Assembly: GCA_033807775.1 (NCBI GenBank)
Contig: CM066321.1
Location: 247,120,422 to 247,184,421, forward strand
DNA: 64,000 bases
Direction of reading: 5' to 3'
Source: Saussurea involucrata
Lineage: Eukaryota; Streptophyta; Magnoliopsida; Asterales; Asteraceae
This document shows positions 1 through 13,054 of the stretch, piece after piece. The translations under genes and the position numbers were made by a program. The notes under the pieces are model-generated. The model had not been told where the DNA came from. It was given only the letters and a program-made list of their open reading frames with translations, and did not search any database. Within the stretch, counting starts at the first letter, position 1, and the number at the start of each line of letters is the position of its first letter.

Positions 1-1207
1 TGTGATAGAATACTCTCCTTAGTGTTCTAACTTTTCTTAATCTCTATTTCTAGTGCAAGAAATCTTAGTGATTCTCATAGTTTGTTTAGATTAGGTTTAT
101 TCCTTAATCTTGTTCCGCAACAAACTGTAAATTGATTGATTTATATCAATAAACAATTTAGAAAGATAAAAATCGTGTGTTTTGTTGATCCAAACCCTCA
201 GTGATTTGATAATGACCCTCTCTTATATACTTAGTGAAAATTGTAAGTAAACAATATGTATCAGAGTTTCACTATCGCTGATAAGTACTAAGATCTTCCA
301 GTACCGCTGATAGGAACTCTCGCTCTTTAGATTAAACATTCAGCGAAACTGTTCACCATAATAGTCTGAGTCTGTTCAGTACTTATGATGATCGCTGATA
401 AGTTAGTTGTTTACTTATGATCCCTGAAGACAAGTTTCACGTCAACATAGGTTCTACGCTGAAGTCGAAGATCAAGCTCAAGAACCAGCGACAAGTCTCC
501 TAATGAACTGATGCGGATCAGCGAAGACTCAGATTTGTCCACTCAACGTGAAGTATCAAGTACAGGACTTCAGCTATCGCTGAACTTTATCATTCGCTGA
601 ATAGAAATGATGATGCGCTGAATCAACGAAAGCTGATCATGAAGTCCTCCGTACAAAGTACTTTTGTCTTAACCACCCTTGCACGACTCCGTACGAAATG
701 TCAGAAAAGAACCTCCGATTATCTGAATTCGTACAACAACTCTGACACTACACTGTTCATACATGCGGCTACTTAGGTTGTCACCAAAGGTCAATGACAT
801 GCAACCAACCAGCTGATGACACGTGTAAAGTGTATACTGACTTGCATTAAATGCATGCAGTATATAAAGAGATGAACTCACTTCATTTGAAGTAACTTGC
901 TAACTCTGGACAAGTTCAAATCTCTTATCTCAGATAGGTTATTATTAGTAATTTCCTTATCTCTCTTAGTGCAAGAAACCTTAGTGTTCCAACTTGTTTA
1001 GATTTAGGTTTATCCTTAATCTTGTCTCTGCAACAAGCTGTAAATTGTTAATGATTTATCAATAAACAATTTAGAAAAGTAAAATCTGTGTGTTTGTATT
1101 CAACCCCCCCCCCCCTTCTACAAACTTGTATAGGCCTTCGGGACCAACATGTTTGTATTCACCCCCCTCCCCTTCTAGAAACTTGTATAACCCTTTCGGG
1201 ACCAACA
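1..1207 (+). repeat. 5' LTR of element A, interrupted by a solo LTR
   Basis: Bases 1-182 match the distal part of A's 3' LTR (from about 31069) and bases 1155-1207 match its last ~53 bases, including the C-rich run and the GGGACCAACA end. The 967 bases between them are a second complete LTR (see 183-1149). Several substitutions separate 1-182 from the 3' LTR, so A is clearly older than D. Confidence 0.85.
183..1149 (+). mobile_element. Solo LTR of the A family inserted in A's own 5' LTR
   Basis: Starts TGTTGATCC and ends GGGACCAACA, the exact termini of this family. It is flanked by a perfect 5-base duplication, TGTTT at 178-182 and at 1150-1154, and after it the host LTR continues with GTATTCACCCC exactly where it stopped. 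No internal region is present, so it is a solo LTR left by LTR-LTR recombination. A TATA box (TATATAAAG near 861) and an ACACGTGT motif near 820 lie inside. Confidence 0.93.
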
Positions 1208-1209
1208 AG

Positions 1210-1221
1210 TGGTATCAGAGC
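1210..1221 (+). other. Primer binding site of element A
   Basis: TGGTATCAGAGC two bases after the LTR end; complementary to the 3' end of initiator tRNA-Met, the standard primer of plant Ty1/copia elements. Confidence 0.95.
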
Positions 1222-1291
1222 AGTTTGTTTAATCTAATAAACAAGATCTTGCTTATACTAATCCTTTTTCTCTTCCTTGCTATTTTTTAAA

Positions 1292-3682
1292 ATGGCTAAT
1301 CCTACAAACACAAACTATATCGATAATGGTTCTCTTGCAGAACCCCCTAGATTTTCCAAAGATAACTTCAATCTATGGAAAAATAGGACGATGCTCTTTC
1401 TAGAAGGTGTAGATCCCACTATACCTCATTATATAGAAAATGGACCATATGTTCCTTTCATGATTGACCCTGCTGTTCCTGCTACTGCTACTAGAGCTGC
1501 TATTCCTGAAAGAATCATTCCCAGAGAAGTCACTCACTGGACTAAAGAGGACAAGAAGAAGGTGGCCATTGATACTAAGGCCAAATACATCCTCTCTATG
1601 GCTCTTCCAGATGAAGTCTACCACTCAGTCATGAACCTGAAGAGTTCTAAAGACATGTGGGACACTATATGTGTTCAATATGAAGGTACTTCTGAAGTCC
1701 AGGGTTCGAGAAAGATCAACCTGGTAGGACAGTACGAAAGCTTCATTTGTGGTAAGAATGAAACTCTCTCTGAAGTACATCAACGGTTTAACTGTTTAAT
1801 CATTGACTTAAAAACTGTTGGTAAGGAATATTCTAACTTTGAGATCCTGACAAAGTTTCTGGAATGTCTTCCTGAAAGTTGGGACATTTATTATATGTGT
1901 CTTAAACTCTCAAAGGATCTGAAATCTATGACACTTTCTACCTTATATGGCACTATGCTCAATCATGAGCAGTCGTGTCATCTTAAGAAGAATCTTGTAT
2001 AAGATTCCAAAAGCACACATGTTGCTTTACTCTCTTCAGAGTTGGTGCATACTCAGCGATCTACTATCACTATCACTGAGTTGGAGTCTAACTCTGATGA
2101 ATCATCAGAAGTTGATCCTTCAGAAATTGATGAGTCACTGGCCCTCCTGACTAATTCTTTCAGGAGATTCGCTAGAAAGAGTAACTTCAGAAGAAATAAA
2201 CATATTTCCCTCACTGATAAGCCAAAATCTTCACCCCCTGTGGATAAGGCAACTTCCACTTGCTATAACTGTGAAAAGATAGGTCACTTTGCTAGTGAGT
2301 ACAGGTCAAAGAAAGTCTTTAAACCTTCATCTTCTTCCCACAAGAAATCCTCTAACCCCAGGGCTAGAGATGACAAATACAAGAAGCTGAAAGAAAAATA
2401 TGCAAAGCTGAAAAGCTTTAAGAAGAAAGGCAAAGGCATGATCGCTGAAGATCATGACTGGGCTCTTTCTGATGAAGAATCATCTGACTCTGAAGATGAT
2501 GATGAGGCCAATCTCTGCCTCATGGCCAAGATGGAAGAAGAGGAAGAAACAGCTGAAATTCCCTCTACTTCTACCTCCACATCTCAGGTATCAACACTTT
2601 CCACTGATACTTCTACTTCAGTTGATAATGACGCTGATAGACGACGAACCGTCGATCTTCTGACTATTGATTTATATGATGCCATGAATGGCAAGACCAA
2701 AGCTGAAAAACTAAATATTGATCTCGCTGAACAGCTTAAAAATTGTCATTTGCAAATTGAAAAGCTTTCTAAAATTGAAGAAAATTTGAAAGATCAGGTC
2801 TGTATAAATCAAATCATTAGTATTGAGCGAGAAGCAGCTATCGCTGCATTAAAAGCTGAAAAAGATATTGTTGAAGGATGGTGTAAATCCTCAACAACGA
2901 TCACTGATATAATTCGTGCTCAGATTCCCCTGAGTGATAAAAGTGGTCTTGGTTATAAAGCTGATACTCTAGAACCAACCACTGATCGTTCCATGCTCAA
3001 GTTTGGAATGTTCGTATCCTCAATCCCTGACACTTCTTTGTCTCAATGTTCTTCTTCAAATAACCCTATTCCTGTGGAAAAACCTACCTTCATCTCTAAA
3101 GGTAAAGGTAAAGAAAAAGTTTTCAATCAAAAACCTCAGAAGGGTACCTTTGTACCTAAGCTGAATGTTTCTAAACCTTCAGTGAATCATCCCTCTACGT
3201 CTAGGACCAAGATCCCTGGATTTATTCAACGATCTACTCCTAAACTAAAAGTGGATGTAATTGGTAAGAAATCTGAAGAACTGATAATTCCTCCAATTTC
3301 CAATGCCAAAGGTATTCTTGGTGCTGGCCCTACTCATTTAAAAATTTCGGCTAAGCATGAAAATGGTCCTAAAGCTACTTTTAGCTATAGGAAATGTTAT
3401 CACTGTGGACTTACCGATCATATTGCCAGTAAGTGCCCTACAGCCACCAAAGCTGAAAAGTTAGCTAAGGTGAAGATCACTGCCCCCAAGGCAAAGAAGA
3501 CCAATCCTGGTGCAAATCAGGTTAAGGTGAAAACAACCACTGAGGTTAAGAAATTAACCAAAGTGAAGACTGTCACTGAAGCTGGATCTTCAAATGCTGC
3601 GAAGATTACTGAACCTTCAACTTTCACAACCACTACTGAGAAATGTGGGCCCATAGTAAAATGGGTGCCTAAATCAAACTAA
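1292..3682 (+). pseudogene. gag: Element A gag (broken)
   Basis: Capsid-nucleocapsid protein. The ATG at 1292 is preceded by AAA and opens MANPTNTNY, like the other gags here. Codons 1-236 are a UBN2/copia-type gag region (NLWKNRTMLFL, then the MWDTI and LPESWD motifs). An in-frame TAA at 2000-2002 breaks it; the same frame continues to 3682. Two CCHC knuckles follow: at 2271-2312 the last Cys is Tyr, at 3395-3436 all four ligands are present. Coiled-coil and Lys/Ser-rich linkers lie between. It ends KWVPKSN then TAA, the gag end shared by all copia elements in the window. About 800 codons, long for copia gag but usual for Sireviruses. Confidence 0.85.
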
Positions 3683-3699
3683 TCTTCCCTTTATTGCAG
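3678..3699 (+). promoter_or_regulatory. gag stop with splice-acceptor-like motif (element A)
   Basis: ACTAAT (overlapping the TAA stop), then a pyrimidine tract and TTGCAG. This is the layout of a plant branch point plus 3' splice site. Pol begins just after it in a different frame from gag (gag frame 2, pol frame 1). The same arrangement is at 18078-18094, 53943-53960 and, on the minus strand, 7803-7817. No 5' donor was identified. Confidence 0.5.
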
Positions 3700-5570
3700 G
3701 TCCTGAAGGGTATCTGGTATCTCAATAGTGAATGCTCTAGACACATGACTGGCAAAAAGAACCTGCTCACTGAATATAAGGAAGAAAAAGTTCCCTATGT
3801 GATCTTTGGTGGGAACGGAAATGGCTATACCCGAGGATTTGGTGTACTCTCTAATGGTACAACAACCTTCAGAAGAGTCACATATGTCGAAGGGCTGAGG
3901 CATAATATTCTGAGCATCAGTCAGCTATGTGATAAGGACTACAAAGTGTGTTTCACTAAGGAATCCTACTTTGTCATTGACAAAAAGGAGAAAATCGCTC
4001 TCAGCGGATACCGTTTGGAAAATGTTTATGTTATAAACATGGACTCGACAACCACTGAGAATTCTTGTTTCTTCTCAAGGCCTCATCCGATGTCAACTGG
4101 TTATGGCATAAGAGGCTCTCTCATCTCAACTTCAAGACATTGAACACTCTTTCTTCAAAAGAGCTGGTTACTGGTCTTCCTCAACATTCGTATGCTAAAG
4201 AATCCTTATGTTTAGCGTCTGAAAAAGGGAAACAAACCAAAGCTAGCTTCAAATCTAAGCAATTTTCCTCAGTGTCATCTCTACTTCAACTTCTACACAT
4301 GGATTTATTTGGCCCTGTCAATGTTCAATCCATCGCTGGAAAGAAATATACCCTAGTCATAGAAGATGAATTCTCTCGCTACACTTGGGTTATGTTTCTC
4401 CATGCTAAAAGTGAAACTTTAGAAGAACTGATGTCTTTCGTTAGGAAAATGGAGGTCCTGAATAACCTCACTGTTCGCTCTATAAGAAGTGATCATGGGA
4501 CTAAATTCAAAAACAGTTCCCTTGAAAATTTCTTTGAAAGTAAGGGTATTTCTCACAACAAAATGGAGTCGCTGAAAGAAGAAATCGAACGATCATCGAA
4601 GCTGCACGTTCAATGCTCAGCGATTCTCATCTACCTACTCAGTTCTGGGCAGAAGCTGTCAACACTGCTTGTTTTACTCAAAACAGGTCGCTGATTGTCA
4701 AAAGATTCAAGAAAACAGCCTATGGACTTTTCCATGGGAGAAAGCCTTCAATTAGCTTTCTTCACATCTTTGGATGTCAGTGTTTCATACTGAACAACAG
4801 AGATACCCTAGGAAAGTTTGATCCCAAGGCTGATGATGGAATATTTCTTGGATATTCTTCAGTCTCTAAAGCCTTCAGAGTCTTCAATCGTAGAAGACAA
4901 ACTGTAGAAGAAACAATCCACGTCACTTTTGACGAATCCCGTTCAGCGAACTCAAGACCTTCTGCTGATACTGAAGAACTCAATCAATGGATGTTTTCTC
5001 ATCTTGGGGACTCGGAAAATATTCCCAATCCTCAGGTCAACATCCCTACCGCTGAAGATGATGATCCTACTATCATCCCAAGCATGCAGACAAGTGAAGT
5101 TGAATCCTCATGGGTCTCAGCTGTTCCTCTCAACACTGTGCCTGCTTCTGAACCTTCTACCTCAGATATCCCATCGACATCTCAACAATCAGTGAATGAA
5201 ATGACATCTGAACCTATTCCTCTTCTACCTGAAGTTGCTGAAGCTTCTTCTTCAGCTTCTCCAGAAGTTCAAATCGAGTCAGCAAATCATGCTCCGATTC
5301 AACGATGGACTATTAATCATCCCATTGATCAGATTCTTGGTGATCCAAACGTTGGTGTTCAGACTCGACCAGGTTCAGGTAACATTTGTTTATTTGTTAA
5401 CTTTATTTCTCTGATTGAACCAAAGAAACAGATGATGCCCTCAGAGATCCAAACTGGGTCAGCGCTATGCAAGAAGAGTTGACAGAATTTGAAAGAAACA
5501 AAGTTTGGAAACTCGTTCCAAGACCATCTGACAAGTCAGTGATAGGAACTAAATGGGTCTATCGAAACTG
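3694..5570 (+). pseudogene. pol: Element A pol: protease-integrase remnant
   Basis: Opens with the copia protease, but the active-site Asp-Ser-Gly reads Asn-Ser-Glu (NSECSRHMTG), so it is dead. The frame shifts near 4100 into the GAG_pre-integrase part (WLWHKRLSHLNF) and integrase core (HMDLFGP, SDHGTKF). Near 4560 a short deletion with a frame change removes the usual TPQQNGV segment; the frame from 4613 continues with MLSDSHLPTQFWAEAVN and runs into the integrase-RT linker. Another frame change near 5480 gives KVWKLVPRPSDK and the RT start KWVYRN, cut at 5570 by element E. No RT catalytic core remains. Confidence 0.85.
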
Positions 5571-5925
5571 TGAATCCAATACAGTAAGAAATAACACGAA
5601 CAATTGATGATTTCAACTGGTCATCCATCTCGTATTCATGATTCAAGATAGTTACAAAGGTTTGAATGAAAAACTTAACTATCTCTCTCTAAACGATTAA
5701 GCTCACGATGACTCTCTATCAATTGCTAATGAATCGCTAACCTAATTCTAAGGTTAAGGAAACTTTATATACCAAAGCTTTACACAAACAAGGCTTAAGC
5801 CCATTAAGCCTAAACTAAGCCCAATAAATGCAATTAAGGATTTTACAATAATTAATTAATCTAATTAAGCACTATATAATTATTTATATATCTTTCTAAT
5901 ATGTTGGACATTTATGGTCCTAACA
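5571..5925 (-). repeat. Element E 3' LTR (355 bp)
   Basis: Begins TGAATCC and ends CCTAACA on the plus strand. About 165 bases match 13071-13250 with three substitutions and a ~20-base indel near the end. On the minus strand a TATA box (TATATAAAG) lies near 5773-5762. Confidence 0.85.
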
Positions 5926-5936
5926 ATCTCCCCCTA
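5926..5936 (-). other. Element E polypurine tract
   Basis: The minus strand reads TAGGGGGAGAT directly before the LTR start TGTTAGG, identical in core to the tracts of A, C and D. Confidence 0.85.
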
Positions 5937-7802
5937 AAGATATATAAATAAAAATCGGTCTTGAAACCTTCAAGTCTTGATCTTCTCTGCCTTTTGAACC
6001 ATTGAAACACTTCGGTGTTGCTTGTCTTCATGTCTTTCGACGCTCCCCCTTGAATAAAGCTCTTGAATAAAGCTCTTGAATTTGATTTCAGCATTAAAAG
6101 AACTTGTAGAACCAATATGCTCGAAGGAGGAAATACTGAATTGTGGCGAACACCACCTGATGAACGATGAGAAGAGGTGGTCACTTGTAAGCACTTTGAA
6201 ACTCTTTGGATCTCGGAACAGATCAATCATTCGGCAGTTACTCCCCTCCGCAGTTACTCCTCCTCGGCTTTTGCATGGGGACTTCTTTACTCCCCCTCAA
6301 CTTGATATTCGGTGTCTTTGAATCTGTACCCTTTCTCCCCCTCATAATGAGTAGGAGCATCCGGAGCATCATGCACGTTCAAAGATAATCGTGACGAGTA
6401 GCAAAAATTCAGATAAAACATTTTAGTAACCAACATGGGGTAAAAATCTAACACAGAAACACATAGTAAGTGTTATCACAACAATTTAAAAAATTGTGTG
6501 GCCTATGTTTAGAGTTGGCAAAGGGGTATCTCTGATAGGACTTCCAGTTATCACTGAAGTAAAATTTTAAAAATTACTTTTCAAACTGTTCCGGCAATAT
6601 CACGAAGATATGCAAATGGAATCACAAAGACTCGTGCATGTGTGAAAGAAATGAATTATATCAGTTAGGCTCAAATATTGATTTAGCTTGGGACTCAAGT
6701 TAAAAATCAATAGACTTAGTGATTAGAATATGAAGTTCGGAGACCAGAGCTGATGTCTTCCTTTTTCAATATCTAAGACCTCCGAGTGAGGAATAGATAG
6801 ATTATGTGCTAAATCTCCGTGAATATATGAAACAAGCATCTGTTGTGAGATACTTGAGTGGTTGGGTGGGGTGACACGAGTTATCGACACTGGGTCCATG
6901 TCTGTTTCAATATTCATCTCCAAAGAACGAGAATGAATAGATTGTGTGGTTACCCGGATAACTGACTCGGTTTGGTAAGGACCAATTAATTCTTTTTAAG
7001 TCCTGTCACATCCTCACCAATTTCTTTTTACTCCAAACTCATCTATCTTCTAGACCCCTCACTGTTGTATATAAGGGATGTGTTTCTTAGGTAGGTCCTT
7101 CCGGTTCTGGATAGACCATAGAAACAATGCAATTCCTAACACTCCTTTCATGCAACGAGTAGAATAGTTAAGTAAACAGTGAAGTACGAGTTCAAAACTG
7201 AGGTGTTTAGAAGTCAAAGCATTGAAGAACGAGTGGTGATCTGAGGTAATCAGAAGTCATGCTTTTAAGAACGAGTTCTGAACTGAATTGTTCAGAAGTC
7301 GTAAAAATGAAGTTCGAGTTCTGATCTGAGGTAATCAGAAGTCAATGTTTGAAATAACAGAATTTCAATGATACAAAAGCAAGCGCAAAACAAAATGACT
7401 CAGTAAGCACAGTATTTGCAAAAATGAAACAATGATTAGAAAGTTTAATTGTGAAGAACAAGTTACAATTAATATATCAGAAAAGAATTGAATCATTTGC
7501 TAGAAATAGCGAACTTTGAAAAACAACTAGGAATTCAAACGAGTGTATTTCCATCGAAAAATCAACAAATATGTGAGACATAGAAATAACTAAGTCAAGA
7601 AAAAATTGACACGTGGCAATCATGGAATTTAAAATTGGAGAATAACAAACACAAGTAAGTTATCCATAATGAATACCATGGTCTTTGAATTCAGTTGAAG
7701 TTCACTTACCTTTCATAGAATAGTACTCCCCCTCAAATGTGGCATAACCTTTGAATGCAGTCATGTGAATAGAATGTTCTGAACTGAGCGCACATGACAT
7801 TC
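5937..7802 (-). other. Element E 3' noncoding region
   Basis: About 1.9 kb with no supported coding region. The minus strand has four further polypurine-like GAGGGGGAG or AAGGGGGAG tracts (complements near 6045, 6290, 6336 and 7730). A degenerate tandem repeat is noted separately at 7160-7350. The bases just left of 7802 keep the start of the pol reading area (TGTCATGTG, as in element D) and then lose similarity, so pol was deleted here. Confidence 0.6.
7160..7350. repeat. Degenerate ~50-60 bp tandem repeat in E
   Basis: About four copies of a unit built on GAACGAGTTCTGATCTGAGG followed by TAATCAGAAGTCA, with spacers of differing length. Confidence 0.7.
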
Positions 7803-7817
7803 CTGCAAAATAAATTA
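7803..7817 (-). promoter_or_regulatory. gag stop with splice-acceptor-like motif (element E)
   Basis: On the minus strand the gag TAA (7817-7815) lies in TTCTAAT, followed by a T-rich tract and TTTTGCAG ending at 7803. It has the same spacing and form as in A, C and D, and is kept although pol is missing. Confidence 0.55.
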
Positions 7818-9218
7818 GAAGGATTTTGGTATCCATCCATTGATGGATCCTTGACGGTTAGATGCCCTATGATAGTGAGGACCGGGGATACTATAAGTAC
7901 CATACCAATACTTAGCATGGTCTTTCTTCACAAAGTCATTTGTCCCACAATAAGAGCAACACAACGTCTGTGTAGATAAGCTGATCAGTTTATTAACAGA
8001 GTAAACTCGATCAGTTTTCACAAAAGGTTTAGCGTGGAAAGTTGTGTTGTTCTTGTCACTTTTAACAGAGACGAATGACTTTGGAGCAGGAGTGATTCCT
8101 TTAACTCTCCACACCATGTTTACTTTCTTGAAGGATTGATTAACTTTGTTATCAACACGAGAATTATAGAAAAGATTGGAAGGTCGAATCTGATCTTTTG
8201 AAAAATCATTTGATTTGACAAAATTCTTAGAAGAACGATTTGTAGAAAATGAACTTGAAGCATAAGAAGGTTGAACACCTTTGAAATTGCGTTCTTCAAG
8301 TTTCTTGACTTTAACGGATAAATCATTTCGTTCTTTGAGAATTAAATCAAATTTCTTTTGTAAATCAGATTTAACCATTTGTTCCTTCAAAATCTCGGTT
8401 GCTAATCTAGATAATCTCTTAGTAAGTTTAGAGATCTCAGTTTGAAAAATCTTTCTTTCGTATGTGAAATCACCTTTCAAACTTTTTGCTTTAAAATCTT
8501 TAACCTTCTTTTTCTCAGTCTCTTTGCTTAGAATGTCTAATTCTTTCTCCAAATCGGATATTTTCAAAGAAAGTTCTCAATTCTTTTTAGAAAAAGATTT
8601 GCGTTCAGTTTCAAACTTCTCTCTTTCTAAAATCAGAATTTTCTCAAAGTCGGAGATTTGTTTTGAAAGTTTTAGACATATAAGCTCAAGACTTTTCTTC
8701 TCTTCAAGAGATTTGGTTGAAAAACCAGATTGCTTTTGTATAAGCAATTGTCTTTCTTTTGCAAAACTTTCTTTCTCCTTTTCAAAAACCTTTTCAAAAG
8801 TTGTTAGTTTATTTTTAAGCTCAAGGTTTTCACAGTTTAGGAGTTTACCTTTCTCTTCTTCTTCAGCCAACTTCTCAGAACTATTACAGATTTGAGATTT
8901 TAGTTCCTTCAGTTCTTTGATGTACTTGTTGCACAAAGCATCTGATCGCTTGATATTCTTTTCATGTAGTCTTGCTTGCTCTTTCTCAGTCTCTTTGGTA
9001 TCATCTCGTGATGATAAATCAGACAGCTTCTTTTTCAGCTCAGTGTTTTCAGACTCTAATGCTGTTGCCTTTTCTTCAGATTTAGCAAGCTTCTCAGCAC
9101 TTTCAGATATTTGCAGTTTCTGTTCCTTCAGTTGTTTGATGTTCTTGCTGATCGTTTCATCTGCTTGCTTGATATTCGTATCATACATTCTTATAGTCTT
9201 TACACTCATGACGTCCAC
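7815..9218 (-). pseudogene. gag: Element E gag, C-terminal part (broken)
   Basis: One frame of about 467 codons with a single TGA at 8579-8577. The first ~330 codons are Lys/Glu-rich heptad coiled coil (repeats such as KIAENIKQLKEQKLQ-like heptads), then a Ser/Asn-rich stretch, a degenerate zinc knuckle (CSYCGTNDFVKKDH, where the His and last Cys ligands are changed) and the end GWIPKSF. That end matches the KWVPK terminus of the other gags. The usual N-terminal UBN2 region was not found upstream; the leader adjoins directly. The ATG at 9218 is only the first Met in frame. STQT just before the knuckle resembles a dynein light chain 8 binding motif, a partner known for Sirevirus Gag; this is inference. 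Confidence 0.7.
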
Positions 9219-9589
9219 AATATTTCGACATTGTTACCTGAAAATTTGATCGTTGATCGGTGTTACTTTGAAGAATAAAACTTGCGGAAGAAGAATCAAA
9301 ATTTTAAAATTGAGAAGCAAATTTAAGAACTAAATTCGTTTCCAAAAATTAAATTTTGATTATCGAATTCGAACGAACAAAATCAATCTTCGATAATGAA
9401 ACCTGTATGAAAACAAACCAAGTTAGATCAAAGACGTCAACTAATAATCACATAAGATGATAATAGTCGCAAATAATTGAAAATCGTCGCAAATAATCTC
9501 AAACGTCACAAAAGAATTGTAAAGCGATCGTTAAAAAAAATCGCAACTTTCGTTGAAAACTTTTAATCACGAGACATGCGGTAACTCGG

Positions 9590-9905
9590 GTACCGACGTG
9601 AACTAACCAACCAAACTTACCGACCAAAGGATACTTACCGGGCGATGGAGTACTTACCGGGTGAGATGTACTTTTCGGACGAAATGAGTTTCCCACACAA
9701 AGTAAAAACTTACAAGACAATTAAGTTGTGACTTACCGGGTGAAAATGTTGTGATTTACCGGATAAAAATTGCTCTTCCCGGATGAAAAAGATTTGCGAC
9801 TTACCGGGTGATGATGTTCTCGAAAAAATGGCACTTACCGGATGATATGTGGTTCCCGGATGCGGAGCTTACCGGATAAACCTTGTTTACCGGATGAAAA
9901 TCAAA
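9590..9905. repeat. CTTACCGGRTGA motif array (left block)
   Basis: About a dozen copies of TTACCGGGTGA, TTACCGGATGA or TTCCCGGATGA spaced roughly 15-40 bases, with unrelated spacers. A similar motif set fills 31480-31800 in the LTR of gypsy element F. Confidence 0.75.
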
Positions 9906-9971
9906 CCAAGCAAAAATATTAAACACAAACAAAACAAAACAAAATTCAACGAAATATATATATATATATAT

Positions 9972-10866
9972 CCTTAGGTTCAATAGAGAAGTCCAAATAT
10001 TTAGATAAATAGAGAAGTGATCTTGGCCATTTATTCGGTCAAGATCGGTTATAATTGGTCAAAAGTTGCGGCTTTGACTGGTCAAAAATTGCGGCTTTGA
10101 CTGGTCAAAAGTTGCGGCTGTTCCAAAAATAGAAGAACAATTTCGTAACTTTTACAAAAAACACGGGCTGAGTTCATATATGAATCTGTGTGATTCACAT
10201 ATGAACTATACGTTCATATATGAACCTTTGTAATTCACATATGAATATGAACTATACGTTCATATATGAACATTTGTAATTCACATATGAACTCTTTATA
10301 ACTAATTCATATATGAATCTTGTGATTCATATATGAACCTTTGTGTTTCATATATAAAACTAATTAACTGTAGGTTCATATATGAATCAGTTGAACCAAT
10401 TAATTGATTCATATATGAATATTTGTGTTCATATATGAACCTTTGTGATTCATATATGAATTTTTTTAACTAATTCATATATGAACCTTTGTATTCATAT
10501 ATGAATCTTTGTGATTCATATATGAATCTTTGTGATTCATATATGAATTTTTTTTAACTACTTTTCATATGAACAAATTAACTGATTCATATATGAATCA
10601 CAAAGGTTCATATATGAATTGGTTAAAAATAGTTTATATGTGAATTACAAAGGTTCATATATGAACGTATAGTTCATATGTGAATCACACAGATTCATAT
10701 ATGAACTCAGCCCGTGTATTTTTTACGAAACTACCCCTCTATCTTGTGCAGACCACGCGAGTAATTATCCGTTGCTTCTCGGTCAAAGCCATCGATCTTG
10801 ACCGAATAAATGGTCAAGATCACTTCTTTATTTCTCTAAATATTTGGACTTCTCTATTGAACCATT

Positions 10867-10870
<4 letters not shown>
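9972..10870. mobile_element. Foldback/MITE-like element with ~85 bp inverted ends
   Basis: The left end (CAATAGAGAAGTCCAAATAT, then the TTATTCGGTCAAGATCG block) returns as its reverse complement at 10787-10870 with few mismatches. An inner arm from CACGGGCTGAGTTCATATAT (about 10162) pairs with 10640-10725 almost perfectly for ~80 bases. The whole can fold into one ~0.9 kb hairpin. It lies between TA-repeat runs, so a TA-rich target is likely but the exact duplication cannot be read. No ORF. Superfamily uncertain; Mutator-like or another foldback class is possible. Confidence 0.75.
10163..10700. repeat. Array of palindromic TTCATATATGAA units
   Basis: About 20 or more copies of TTCATATATGAA or TTCACATATGAA joined by short linkers such as CCTTTGTGA, forming the hairpin core of the foldback element. 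Confidence 0.85.

Positions 10871-10906
<36 letters not shown>
10871..10906. repeat. (TA)n microsatellite
   Basis: Uninterrupted TA dinucleotides next to the right end of the foldback element; a shorter AT run lies at its left end (about 9952-9971). Confidence 0.95.
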
Positions 10907-12171
<1,265 letters not shown>

Positions 12172-12289
12172 AAATAAGTAAGAATGCAAGACGTGTGTGT
12201 GTGTGCTGCGTGGTCAACTATGAAGCAAATGAGTCAACAAGTACGGCTCAAGCAAAACTAATATTCGAAAGATGTATGTACGTGAGATG

Positions 12290-12500
12290 TTACCGGGAAA
12301 AATTATCCGGAAAGTGTGAATAGTTCCTGTAACCCACAAAATTGTTGTCACCCGGAAAGCTCAAAAAAATATCACCCGAAAAGTGATAACTTGAACAAAA
12401 ATACCCGGTAACTTGAGGTTTTAACCGGTAACCTTGAGTTACCCGGAAAGTTGAGAGATTGAAAAAACTTACCCGGTAACTGCGGCTGGTTGAGAAATTT
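12290..12500. repeat. CCGG-type motif array (right block)
   Basis: Repeated TTACCGGGAAAA, CACCCGGAAAG and ACCCGGTAACTTG units, related in core to the left block at 9590-9905. Confidence 0.65.
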
Positions 12501-13054
12501 GGATCAAGTTTCGATAGGGTTGCTTGATTTCACTCCTGTAGGGTTAGATTTTGACCAAAAACACAAAAACAAACATACCCTAATCGATTTCTTAAGCAAA
12601 ATATATCCTATTTTTCTACAATCACCACAAAAAAATTAAGAACACCAAAAACTCAAGAATAGATTTTTAACAAGAAAAATTAATGCCTTTGAGAAGTGAG
12701 CTAGATGCAGATAAACAGCAGATAAAAGTGAGTAAACAATCGAGATCTAACAAACGAATTATTAAATCAACGAAAAACTTTGCAAACCCGATTGATGAAC
12801 GATTTCACCCCAAGAAAAAACTGCAGTATTACGAAAATAAAACAGACGCCTTCTGAATGTCAAACGATTAATCCCACCGTTCAGAATGTAAAACGGAATG
12901 TCTTGGAGCTACTGTCCAAATATCGTGACGATCCGACGGTTCAATCTCCGGGAATAGACAAAACAGATCACTGCGTTTTTCCAGAAAATTCATTGCGAAT
13001 TTTTTTTCTCTCGCTTTCGTTCGATTTGTTGAATATCTTCAAATCACCGATTCG

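Noticed and set aside
1080..1207. 60-base tandem duplication of the LTR end
   Set aside because: The first copy ends a complete LTR that starts at 183, and TGTTT flanks both sides, so it is a nested solo LTR.
1210..1221. tRNA gene fragments at the TGGTATCAGAGC sites
   Set aside because: Only the 12-base primer complement is present, always next to an LTR end.
5912..6388. Short ORFs on both strands near E's 3' LTR
   Set aside because: Overlapping frames in pyrimidine-rich noncoding DNA with no family likeness.
8464..9249. Plus-strand ORFs of 143 and 110 residues
   Set aside because: Phe/Ser-rich mirror of the Lys/Glu coiled coil of E's gag on the minus strand.
10163..10700. CRISPR-like repeat array
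   Set aside because: The units are palindromic and joined by short repeated linkers, not by unique spacers of constant length, and lie inside an inverted-repeat element of plant DNA.
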